A stretch of DNA of 21,818 nucleotides from a virus, in IMG/VR virus record IMGVR_UViG_3300027754_000493, positions 1 to 21,818 of that record; one strand, given 5' to 3'. Position numbers and translations under genes: made by a program. The notes under the pieces are model-generated. The model was given only the letters and a program-made list of their open reading frames with translations. It was not told where the DNA came from and ran no database searches. Each line of letters starts with the position of its first letter. Within the stretch, counting starts at the first letter, position 1. Positions 1 to 6,531 of the stretch are shown in pieces.

Positions 1-2279
1 CGCAACTGATTGGTGGCGTCGCCATTCCGCAGCGACCCATGCTCAGTATCCCGAGCCTCGACCATCCCATTCAGTTGGTGCTGAACGCCGAAAAGGCCGC
101 GCATCTAGGCGTCAGTGTGCATCCGTTGTCGGACGAAGCCAGCGACGACACCGCTGAAGTCATTCAGGGGCTGTATCGGCGCATTGAGGTGGAAAGCCGT
201 GCGGGGCTGGCGCGGAGTTGGGCGTTTGAACGCGCCGTCAAGGCGGGCCGTGGCTATTACCGCGTCATTACCGAGCCGGACCCGGACAGCGACGACGCTT
301 TTGACCAGCGCATCATCATCAAGCGCATTCTCCAGCAAGGCAGCGTGGTGCTGGACCCGTTCTCGCAAGAACCGGACTACTCGGACGGGCAGTGGGCGTT
401 CCTGACCAACGATATGCCGTGGGACACCTACAAGCGGAGGTATCCCCACAGCCAGATGGCAAGCTATTCCGAGGAGGAACTGTCCACTATCGGCACGACC
501 ACGCAGCATTGGGTGTCAGGCAGCGAAGGCGCAGCCCGTGCGGTACGTGTGGCCGAGTATTACCGGCTGGAATACGAGACGAGCCGCAAGGTGCTGCTCG
601 ATGACGGGTCGGAATCGATGGAGGACGCGATTCCCGAGGGACGCACCGCCAGAACCGGCGCAGATGCCCGCGTCAAGGTGGAAAAGAAGCCCATTCTGTA
701 CTGGTCCACCATCAACGCCGTCGAGGAGTTGGAACCCAAGCAAGCGATGGACGGGCGCTACATCCCGATTATTCCGGTGGTGGGTCGCGAACTGATTCCG
801 TTTGAAGCCGAACGGCGCTGGGTCGGCATGATTGAGCCAAACAAGGACGCCGTGCGGCTGCTGAACTACAGCGCGTCCAGTGCCGTGGAAATGGCAAGCC
901 TTGAAACGAAGGCACCGTACACGATGGTCGAAGGCCAAGAAGAAGGCCACGAGCAAGAATGGCAACTGGCGAACGTCCGCAACTTCCCGTATCTGCGCTA
1001 CCGCAACGTCAGTCTGAACGGCACCCCTGCGCCCCCGCCGCAACGCACCCAAGTCGATACGTCGCGGCTGGGTCCGAGCATGTTGCTGTTGCAGCAAGCG
1101 CGAGAGTTTATCCATGAGGGCACGGGCGCGTATGAGTCCGCGCTGGGGCAGCAAGCGACCAATGCCAAGAGTGGCCGCGCCGTGCTGGCGCTCCAGAACC
1201 AGCACACCGCCGGGTCCAGTCATTTCCTTGACAACCTTGCGGAAATTAGCCTGACGTACGAAGCCAAGGTGGTGCTTGACTTGATTCCGTTCATCTATGA
1301 CCGACCCGGTCGCGTGGCCCGCATCCTCGACCGCGAGGACAACGCCAAGACGGTCATGCTGAACCAACCGTTCACGATGAATCCGCAGACCAAGCGCCCA
1401 ATGGCCGCGATGCCCACGCCGCAGCCCCCAGCAGCCCCGCAAATGGGCATGGGGATGCCGCCGCAAGGCCCGCCTATGGGGATGCCCGGAATGCCCCCTG
1501 CGCCTCCGCAGCGTCCGCAAGGCAAGGTGCTGCATTACGACCTGAAAAAGGGCCGCTACGGCGTGGTGGTCAGTATTGGCAAGTCGTACAAGAGCCGCAA
1601 CGAAGAAGGCGCGGACGAGATGGGCAATCTGTTCCAAGCGAACCCGAGCCTGTTCCCGATTCTGGGCGACATCTACCTGAAGTTCCGTGACTTCCCCGGT
1701 CATCTGGAAGCCGCCGAGCGTGTGAAGAAGATGCTGCCGCCGCCGCTGCAAGCGAAGGACGAGGGACCGGATCCGCAGCAATTGCAGCAACAGTTGCAGC
1801 AAGCCGGACAGATGGTCGAGCAGTTGACCAAGGCGCTGGACGAAAAGACCAAGTTGCTGGAGATGGACGGACAGAAACTCCAGATGCAGGCGCAGACGGC
1901 GCAGAGCGACCAGCAAGCCAAGCTGGAAATCGAGCGGATGCGGAACGAGACGCAACTGGCCATTGCCGAAATGAAAATTCGGGCTGACCAATCTAGCGCC
2001 ATTTACCAAGCGGAGATCAACCGCGTGGGCATGGGCGCACAGCAACAGCATCAACAGCAAATGGCGGCGATGCAAGCGGGTCACGCGCAGGAACAGTCCG
2101 CGCAAGACCACATCCAAGACCAGCAGATGGGTCAGCAGCAAGCCATGCAGATGCAAGAGCAGTCCGCGCAAGACCGGCAGCAAGATGCGGCATTGGCGGC
2201 ACAAAACGGCGGCAAGGACATGGAAGGCAGTCCTGAGGACAGGGCCGCAGACGCGCAACAAACGACTGGGATTGTGTAA
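1..2279 (+). CDS. Portal protein, P22-like (5' end outside window)
   Basis: The portal forms the dodecameric ring at the capsid vertex through which DNA is packaged and ejected. The frame is open from base 3 through the ATG at 39, and residues before that Met (GGVAIPQRP) continue the family pattern, so the true start lies upstream. The segment starting PSLDHPIQLVLNAEKAAHLG and the YYRV and VVLDPFSQEPD motifs are typical of P22-type portals. Counting from the Met at 39, residues about 450-495 are Pro/Met/Gln-rich and about 575-735 are a Gln-rich predicted coiled coil with EQSAQD repeats, which fits the C-terminal barrel helix of this portal class. P22 portal is 725 aa; this one is at least 758. 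The stop overlaps the next ATG (TAATG). Confidence 0.9.
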   Translation, partial: QLIGGVAIPQRPMLSIPSLDHPIQLVLNAEKAAHLGVSVHPLSDEASDDTAEVIQGLYRRIEVESRAGLARSWAFERAVKAGRGYYRVITEPDPDSDDAFDQRIIIKRILQQGSVVLDPFSQEPDYSDGQWAFLTNDMPWDTYKRRYPHSQMASYSEEELSTIGTTTQHWVSGSEGAARAVRVAEYYRLEYETSRKVLLDDGSESMEDAIPEGRTARTGADARVKVEKKPILYWSTINAVEELEPKQAMDGRYIPIIPVVGRELIPFEAERRWVGMIEPNKDAVRLLNYSASSAVEMASLETKAPYTMVEGQEEGHEQEWQLANVRNFPYLRYRNVSLNGTPAPPPQRTQVDTSRLGPSMLLLQQAREFIHEGTGAYESALGQQATNAKSGRAVLALQNQHTAGSSHFLDNLAEISLTYEAKVVLDLIPFIYDRPGRVARILDREDNAKTVMLNQPFTMNPQTKRPMAAMPTPQPPAAPQMGMGMPPQGPPMGMPGMPPAPPQRPQGKVLHYDLKKGRYGVVVSIGKSYKSRNEEGADEMGNLFQANPSLFPILGDIYLKFRDFPGHLEAAERVKKMLPPPLQAKDEGPDPQQLQQQLQQAGQMVEQLTKALDEKTKLLEMDGQKLQMQAQTAQSDQQAKLEIERMRNETQLAIAEMKIRADQSSAIYQAEINRVGMGAQQQHQQQMAAMQAGHAQEQSAQDHIQDQQMGQQQAMQMQEQSAQDRQQDAALAAQNGGKDMEGSPEDRAADAQQTTGIV

Positions 2280-4012
2280 TGGCTGATCCACGCGGTATTG
2301 CCATCAACATCTCCAGCCGCCGGCCCGTGTACACGGACGACCCAGAGTACGACAAACTACTGCTGGCGCTCCACGCCGAGCAGCCCGACGCGTTGCAAGC
2401 CGATGAACTGGCGCACGTCCAGACATTGCTGCCGGCCAATTTCCAGTCGCAGAATGACCCGGTCGCTGACCGGGCGCGGTTGGGCGTGCCGGATGGTAAC
2501 CCGTACACGTCAACCCTTGAGCAGTTCCTTGGCCGGCAAGCACCGGTCAACTTGAAGCAAGCCGTCGAAAACACGGTATTTGCGCCGGCTGTGAACGCGG
2601 TGTCCAGTGTGTTTGGGGCGCTTGATCGGCCACCGACATCGGGGTATCCAAAAGGCGTCCCGTACACATCGCCGTTGCGGTTGATCAGCGCGGCGGGCGC
2701 AGCCGTGCCGGCCACTGTCGGCGTGTTGTACGATTTGCTGCGAGGCGTGCCAACCCCGGCGGAGGCCAGCGTGGTCGATCCGATGCGTGCGCCGGAAGAC
2801 CAAGCGACGTTCCAGAGCGAAACGGCCAAACGCGGCGGCGGCACGGTCGCGCAAACATTGGGCACGCTTGCAGATTTGTTTGTCGGTCCTGAGCACGGAT
2901 TACAAGCCGTGGGCGCGGCACTGCCACTAGTATTGGGCGCTGGCAAAATGGCAAAAGCGGTGCGAATGAGTCGCGCTGAAGCCGAAGCGGCTGGACTATG
3001 GCATAAAATTGGGTTAGGCAAAAAGTTGTCGCGCCCAATTTCAGAGATGTCATTCACGCAGGAAGCGGTAGGCAAACTTTTGCCTCCTGCGACCAATATC
3101 AACTTGTCCGACCTTGAAGGCGCAGCAATTATCCCAGCGTCGGGAGATAGGACTGCCGCCGGTCGTCAACTCACGCAGATTGGTGACATCAAATTTGAAA
3201 CCCCAGTCGCCTTGCAAGGCGGTCCAGATTTCATGCGGACGCATACAGGCGAAGGCGCAGTCTGGGCGTCTGACTTCGGGGCCACGAAGAAGATTGTTAA
3301 TAAGGCAATCGAAGCCGGCGACCTTGGCGACGGGCGTGTATACATGGTCTACATGCCGATGGCGCATGGCGCAACAGACTTCTCAGCCATGATGTCAGAC
3401 GCGTTGCTTGAACAAATCAAGCAAACCGGCATCTCAAGAGATGGGCGTCGGTTCCTAGACGAAACAATCCGAAAAATGCGCCCAGAATGGGTAGGCATTA
3501 ACAGCCCGAATGCAAAGAAACAACTGAGCAAATCAGGCGAACTACGTCACGCGTTTGTCGAATCTATGAAAACGCAAGCCGCAGGAGGTTACGGATTCCC
3601 CGACTTGACAACTACACGCGCTGCTATCACAGAACCGTCGCTGCTCGACACCACCGCATATTCCGGTGGGCAATCTGTAGGCGAAGTCATTGGCCGAGCC
3701 GGAGTGATTACAGAGCCTGTGACGCCACACGGCACGTATAACACGCAGATACCGGGCCGGTACACAGGTAAGTTCGCGAAAGACGTACCGCTTCAGACGT
3801 TGTTCCCAGATTTTATTAAGGGCAGACGCGCCGAAAGGAAAGACCCGACCAAAGACTTGCGGTCATTTATGTTGAGCAATCCCATCCAAATAGCAACACC
3901 ACAGTGGATTGACTCCAACATGAAGTATCTCAAAGCAATGGGTGCCGTCGTAGCGCCCGTTGCCGCGAATTCCGTGTTAGACGCGATGCAAGACGATGAC
4001 GGAACGTCTTAG
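2279..4012 (+). CDS. Large virion-associated protein with a polyvalent-type phage domain
   Basis: A 577-aa protein between portal and scaffold, start overlapping the portal stop (TAATG). Residues 1-270 are Pro/Ala-rich with hydrophobic patches near 138-152 and 208-222. From about residue 272 (NINLSDLEG) to about 460 it matches, from memory, a module recurring in large polyvalent phage proteins: LSDLEG, then DRTAAG, LQGGPDFM, VWAS, a run like PMAHGATDF, and later PEWVGINSP. The biochemical role of that module is not known to me. The position suggests a virion protein, possibly co-ejected with DNA. The 3' half looks less GC-rich than the 5' half and the flanking genes, which hints at separate origins. 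It converges on the minus-strand gene at 4009-4203 and their stops overlap. No enzymatic motif was identified. Confidence 0.6.
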   Translation: MADPRGIAINISSRRPVYTDDPEYDKLLLALHAEQPDALQADELAHVQTLLPANFQSQNDPVADRARLGVPDGNPYTSTLEQFLGRQAPVNLKQAVENTVFAPAVNAVSSVFGALDRPPTSGYPKGVPYTSPLRLISAAGAAVPATVGVLYDLLRGVPTPAEASVVDPMRAPEDQATFQSETAKRGGGTVAQTLGTLADLFVGPEHGLQAVGAALPLVLGAGKMAKAVRMSRAEAEAAGLWHKIGLGKKLSRPISEMSFTQEAVGKLLPPATNINLSDLEGAAIIPASGDRTAAGRQLTQIGDIKFETPVALQGGPDFMRTHTGEGAVWASDFGATKKIVNKAIEAGDLGDGRVYMVYMPMAHGATDFSAMMSDALLEQIKQTGISRDGRRFLDETIRKMRPEWVGINSPNAKKQLSKSGELRHAFVESMKTQAAGGYGFPDLTTTRAAITEPSLLDTTAYSGGQSVGEVIGRAGVITEPVTPHGTYNTQIPGRYTGKFAKDVPLQTLFPDFIKGRRAERKDPTKDLRSFMLSNPIQIATPQWIDSNMKYLKAMGAVVAPVAANSVLDAMQDDDGTS

Positions 4013-4203
4013 TTTTTGACAACGCCAATGATGCGTTTGCGCGTCACAAACGATAAAGATGGCCGCGTCCCGCTATCGGAACGCAATGTCAACCCGTCAA
4101 CTTTCCGGTTTGCTATAGCGGCTCGCGCTTCTTTTGGCGTATCGGCGTCTATGCAATAAGTCGCGGTGACAAACAGGCGAACAGTTACGTCGTAACAGGG
4201 CAT
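4009..4203 (-). CDS. Small hypothetical protein on the minus strand
   Basis: A 64-aa reading frame running against the late operon. The start is set by the ATG whose complement is at 4201-4203: on the minus strand it is preceded by AAAGGA with a spacing of about 7, one of the better ribosome-binding sites here. The protein starts MPCYDVTVRLFVTATY, has a helix-like DTPKEARAAIANRK, and ends SFVTRKRIIGVVKN, a beta-alpha-beta pattern of a compact soluble protein. A longer frame extends upstream to 4572, but that part is the shadow of the + strand genes. Its stop overlaps the stop of the convergent gene by four bases. No family was recognised. It could be an independently transcribed accessory (moron-like) gene. 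Confidence 0.6.
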   Translation of the reverse strand: MPCYDVTVRLFVTATYCIDADTPKEARAAIANRKVDGLTLRSDSGTRPSLSFVTRKRIIGVVKN

Positions 4204-4290
4204 GAAGCAATCCTTTGGTTGTGTCGGAGTTTGGTTTTTATTGTACGTCCGGGCACGTCTGACACGCCTTCTATTAGCGTAAAGATACAC
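4204..4290. promoter_or_regulatory. Divergent intergenic region with a possible minus-strand -10 box
   Basis: An 87-base, relatively AT-rich gap between two divergent small genes. On the minus strand TACAAT (complement of 4240-4245) lies about 36 bases ahead of the 4203 start and could be a -10 box for the 64-aa gene. No convincing -35 was found at 16-18 bases, and no clear + strand promoter. The call rests on position and a single hexamer. Confidence 0.3.
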
Positions 4291-4446
4291 ATGATTAACC
4301 GCAGCACGTTTGTGTGCCCGTTTTGCGATTCTGCGGACACCGAGCGAGACGGCGCGTTGTCCGTGTGCAATTGCTGTGCGCGAGCATGGCTGGGGCCGAA
4401 CCCTGTGCCCAAAAAGGGCACCGTTCCAGAAAGCGAGACGCCATGA
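4291..4446 (+). CDS. Small zinc-ribbon protein
   Basis: A 51-aa protein starting MINRSTFVCPFC. Four cysteines form two CxxC knuckles, C9/C12 and C26/C29, separated by 13 residues, the layout of a single structural zinc ribbon; the C-terminus is Pro/Lys-rich and polar. The ATG at 4291 is preferred over an in-frame ATG at 4219, because the extra 24 residues are unlike protein and would overlap the divergent promoter region. The stop overlaps the next ATG (ATGA at 4443-4446), evidence that it is a real gene coupled to the one downstream. Its partner (DNA, RNA or protein) is unknown. Zinc-ribbon microproteins of this size are common among phage accessory genes. Confidence 0.6.
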   Translation: MINRSTFVCPFCDSADTERDGALSVCNCCARAWLGPNPVPKKGTVPESETP

Positions 4447-4736
4447 GTGCCGCGTGGACGCGCAAAGAAGGCAAGAACCCCAAGGGCGGCTTGAACGCCA
4501 AGGGCCGCGCCTCGTACAAGGCGGAAACCGGCGGCACCCTGCGTCCACCGGTGAAGTCTGGCGATAATCCACGCCGCGCCAGCTTTCTAGCCCGGATGGG
4601 CAACATGCTGGGACCCATGACCGAGCCGGACGGTGACCCGACGCGGTTGGCGCTGTCGCTTAAGGCATGGGGCGCGTCGAGCAAGGAAGACGCACGGGCG
4701 AAATCGGCGGCTATTCAGGCACGAAACAAGAAATAG
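4443..4736 (+). CDS. Conserved phage protein, DUF6321-like
   Basis: A 97-aa basic protein. The start at 4443 is set by the ATGA overlap with the zinc-ribbon gene; an in-frame ATG at 4314 lies inside that gene and gives an implausible N-terminus. The pattern WTRKEGKNPKGGLNAKGRAS, then PPVKSGDNPRRASFLARMGN, then LSLKAWGASSKEDARAK is what I recall for a small family usually annotated as DUF6321 in phages. It is rich in Lys, Arg and Gly, suggesting nucleic-acid contact or an extended virion peptide, but no role is established. Its position just before the scaffold gene is consistent with capsid assembly. The TAG stop abuts the palindrome at 4736-4749. Confidence 0.65.
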   Translation: MSAAWTRKEGKNPKGGLNAKGRASYKAETGGTLRPPVKSGDNPRRASFLARMGNMLGPMTEPDGDPTRLALSLKAWGASSKEDARAKSAAIQARNKK

Positions 4737-4749
4737 TCAAATATTTGAC
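4736..4749. promoter_or_regulatory. 14-bp perfect palindrome (operator candidate)
   Basis: GTCAAATATTTGAC is a perfect inverted repeat in the gap before the scaffold gene. It begins on the last base of the preceding stop codon and overlaps the TTGACA hexamer at 4745-4750. It is AT-rich in a GC-rich genome, so chance is less likely. Its length and symmetry suit a dimeric DNA-binding protein, but no such protein is identified here. Confidence 0.35.
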
Positions 4750-4775
4750 ATACAATACACGCACGTTCCGATTAT
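4745..4775 (+). promoter_or_regulatory. Possible sigma70-type promoter ahead of scaffold and coat
   Basis: A perfect TTGACA at 4745-4750 is followed after 19 bases by GATTAT (4770-4775, four of six to consensus). TACAAT at 4751-4756 is an alternative -10 but has no good -35. The 65-base gap is one of the few in the operon, and the site would drive scaffold and coat. The 19-base spacing is long and late phage genes often use other signals, so this is tentative. Confidence 0.35.
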
Positions 4776-4801
4776 TGGGCAGTTACCCTATCTAGAGGCA
4801 T

Positions 4802-5692
4802 ATGACGACAGACGCAGGACAGGTCACGGACGGCGATATCACCATCGACAGCAATCATGAGACTGCCGAGCAGATTAGTGCGGCCTTTGACACAGACGAC
4901 GCGCCCGTTGCTGAGACTGCGCCTGCCGAACCGGTAGCCCCTGTTGAGAAACGCCAGAACCGTCGCGAAAGCGCCACGGAAGCGGTGTCGTCTGCTGTCG
5001 GTAAGCAACGGGCCGCAGAACGCCGTGCGGAAGCCGCCGAAGCCCGCATTGCCGAACTGTCGCGTCAGCCTGAGCCGGAACCTGCGTCGGCCCCCGCCGG
5101 CAGCGAATGGGCACGGTTTAAGGCCATGCCCGGTGTGCCGACCGTTGACCAGTTTGACGCCTACGAAGACTACTCGATGGCGATGGCGACCTTTGTCTCG
5201 GATGTCCGCGACGAGGAACGCCAAGCGCAGCGACAAGAACGCGACGAGCAGTCCCGCGTCCAGCGGTATCAGGCCAGTCTCGATACCGCATGGACGGACC
5301 GGTTGACGGCGGCGCGTGACAAGAATCCGAATCTGGATGCCGAACTCAACCCTGACACGCCGATGAGCTTGCCCATGCAACATCTGGTCAAGGACTCGCC
5401 GCTGGGGATTGAGTTGCTGCAATGGCTGTCGGCACATCCTGATGAATCTCAGCGACTCTCCACGCTGCACCCGGCAGATACCTACCGGGAAATGGGGAAA
5501 CTCGAAGGCCGACTCGAAGCTGCTTCTTCTCCTCGCGGCTCAGCCCGAGTCGTCAGTTCCGCGAAAGCGCCCATTAAGCCGTTGGGTACTTCGCCCCCCG
5601 TATCTGACCCGTTTGAAATCAACGACGACCTATCGATGGATGAGCATTTCCGTCGCATGAACGCCGTAGACCGTCAAGCGGGTCGTCTGTAG
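4802..5692 (+). CDS. Scaffolding protein
   Basis: A 296-aa acidic, highly charged protein directly upstream of the coat gene, close in length to the P22 scaffold (303 aa). It would direct coat assembly into the procapsid and then leave. Residues 1-50 are acidic and disordered, 50-90 form a charged helix (KQRAAERRAEAAEARIAEL), 95-200 are helical, and the C-terminal third carries AKAPIKPLGTSPP and DPFEINDDLSMDEHFRRM, an ending I recall from scaffolds of P22-like environmental phages. The basic C-terminal residues may be the coat-binding helix, as in P22. The start at 4802 has AGAGG only three bases upstream, an unusually short spacing. Confidence 0.8.
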   Translation: MTTDAGQVTDGDITIDSNHETAEQISAAFDTDDAPVAETAPAEPVAPVEKRQNRRESATEAVSSAVGKQRAAERRAEAAEARIAELSRQPEPEPASAPAGSEWARFKAMPGVPTVDQFDAYEDYSMAMATFVSDVRDEERQAQRQERDEQSRVQRYQASLDTAWTDRLTAARDKNPNLDAELNPDTPMSLPMQHLVKDSPLGIELLQWLSAHPDESQRLSTLHPADTYREMGKLEGRLEAASSPRGSARVVSSAKAPIKPLGTSPPVSDPFEINDDLSMDEHFRRMNAVDRQAGRL

Positions 5693-5708
5693 CACAGGAT
5701 TACCATTC

Positions 5709-5805
5709 ATGGCTAATACGCTCGCAACCCCCTCGTGGACGACCAAGGAAGTCGCCCGAGGCTTCATCAACAAGCTGGTGTTCCTCGCGAACGTCAACCG
5801 CACCT
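5709..5805 (+). CDS. Major coat protein, exon 1 (residues 1-32 and first base of codon 33)
   Basis: ATG at 5709 after the scaffold stop, with AGGA about ten bases upstream. It encodes MANTLATPSWTTKEVARGF through FLANVNRT, the N-terminus expected of P22-type coat proteins. The frame then hits TAA at 5805-5807, which spans the exon-intron junction (T of the exon, AA of the intron). Joining base 5805 to 6532 gives TAT (Tyr) and continues into exon 2 with no change of frame: 97 + 1139 = 1236 nt, i.e. 411 residues plus stop. Short-ORF filters would discard this exon. Confidence 0.85.
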
Positions 5806-6531
5806 AAACTTCATGGGCGCGTAATATGCTGTGAACTCGGTGGAACCCTAACGAACGTAACGTTCCATGGCAATACCGAGCCAAGACTTGATGATGAAAA
5901 CATGCACCAAATGCGGCGTCGAGAAGGGACTCTCAGAGTTCCCAATCCGTCGCGTGAATAACGGCAAACCGTGCGATCCATTTGCCAACCCAGAATGCAA
6001 GGGTTGTGCATGTGCGCGTGCAACGGCTTGGCGCAAGGCGAATCTTACCCGAGCGGTCATGGACCGATACAATGAAGCGGGTAAACAGAAACGCCAACGT
6101 GTCAGGGATGCGGTGTTCGGTGCGTATGGCGGCTATCGCTGTGCGTGCTGTGGTGAGACTGAGCGGAAATTTTTGACGCTCGATCATGTGTCGAACGACG
6201 GGGCTGCAATGAGACGCGAGACTTTTGGGTCACGTTTTGCTGCTGGTCACCGGACATATGCATGGCTGCTGAGGAAGTCCTTTCCTGTGGGGTATCAAGT
6301 GCTTTGCATGAACTGCAATCACGGGAAGCGGATGAACGACGGCGTGTGTCCACATCAAGTAAGGTCTAACGACTATCCCCTTGTGGGAGTAGAGCCAAGC
6401 GGCTCCAAGCGCAGCACCCCGGTGATTCGTCTTGTCGGGTGAAGATATAGTCTCGTCTGCAATGAAAGTTGCAGTTGTCTGGCTTATGCTAGGCGGGTTG
6501 GTTGTTGCGACACCAATCGAAGAACACAATG
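5806..6531 (+). ncRNA. Group I intron (IA2, td-like) in the major coat gene
   Basis: A 726-nt self-splicing intron read from structure. P1: exon 5799-5805 with guide 5815-5821 (U5805-G5815 wobble, one A-C mismatch). P3: GCUGUG 5828-5833 with CGCAGC 6410-6415. P4: CUCGGU 5836-5841 with ACCGAG 5875-5880, enclosing a P5 hairpin. P6a: ACUUGAUG 5886-5893 with CAUCAAGU 6353-6360. P7: GACUAU 6371-6376 with AUAGUC 6447-6452. P7.1: 6377-6379/6385-6387. P7.2: 6392-6396/6401-6405. P8: 6415-6419/6437-6441. P9: 6457-6462/6469-6474. Further 3' hairpins lie at 6479-6492 and 6496-6518. The intron ends in ACAAUG with terminal G6531, as in T4 td. P7.1/P7.2 and the AAGAUAUAGUC core are hallmarks of class IA. 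The shared use of base 6415 by P3 and P8 means one of them is a base pair shorter. Confidence 0.9.
5891..6442 (+). CDS. Intron-encoded HNH homing endonuclease
   Basis: A 183-aa protein from the ATG at 5891; starts at 5867 (inside P4/P5) or 5894 are alternatives. Residues 5-41 hold a zinc motif (C5xxC8, C36xxC39). Residues 84-150 are an HNH nuclease fold: zinc ligands C84xxC87 and C139xxC142, the catalytic LDH at 97-99, and NCNHGKR at 141-147. It would cut intron-less coat genes and drive homing of the intron. The body lies in the P6a loop, and the start codon is the 3' end of the P6a 5' strand. The ORF does not stop in the loop: residues 161 onward are encoded by P7, P7.1, P7.2, P3 and P8, and it stops at 6440-6442 just before the P7 3' strand. 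The late start inside a stem suggests translation is repressed in folded RNA. Confidence 0.88.
   Translation: MMKTCTKCGVEKGLSEFPIRRVNNGKPCDPFANPECKGCACARATAWRKANLTRAVMDRYNEAGKQKRQRVRDAVFGAYGGYRCACCGETERKFLTLDHVSNDGAAMRRETFGSRFAAGHRTYAWLLRKSFPVGYQVLCMNCNHGKRMNDGVCPHQVRSNDYPLVGVEPSGSKRSTPVIRLVG

Noticed and set aside
516-2291. A 591-aa minus-strand frame antisense to the portal.
   Set aside because: Leu/His/Arg-rich shadow caused by the Gln codons of the portal; no domain features.
4204-4572. N-terminal extension of the minus-strand gene to a 187-aa protein.
   Set aside because: The extra part is antisense to the zinc-ribbon and DUF6321-like genes, has shadow-like Arg/Cys/Pro composition, and the ATG at 4203 has the ribosome-binding site.
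6521-6530. A 3' splice site a few bases earlier, giving NRTYDSQY or NRTYNDSQY.
   Set aside because: Those sites would end the intron in A or C. Group I introns end in G, and G6531 keeps the frame and matches the td-like ACAAUG ending.
6432-6531. An in-frame ATG at 6432 (or 6462) giving the coat protein an N-terminus with a signal-like hydrophobic stretch (MKVAVVWLMLGGLVVA).
   Set aside because: These codons are intron RNA (P8, P9 and 3' hairpins). The conserved coat N-terminus is at 5709, and splicing 5805 to 6532 restores it.
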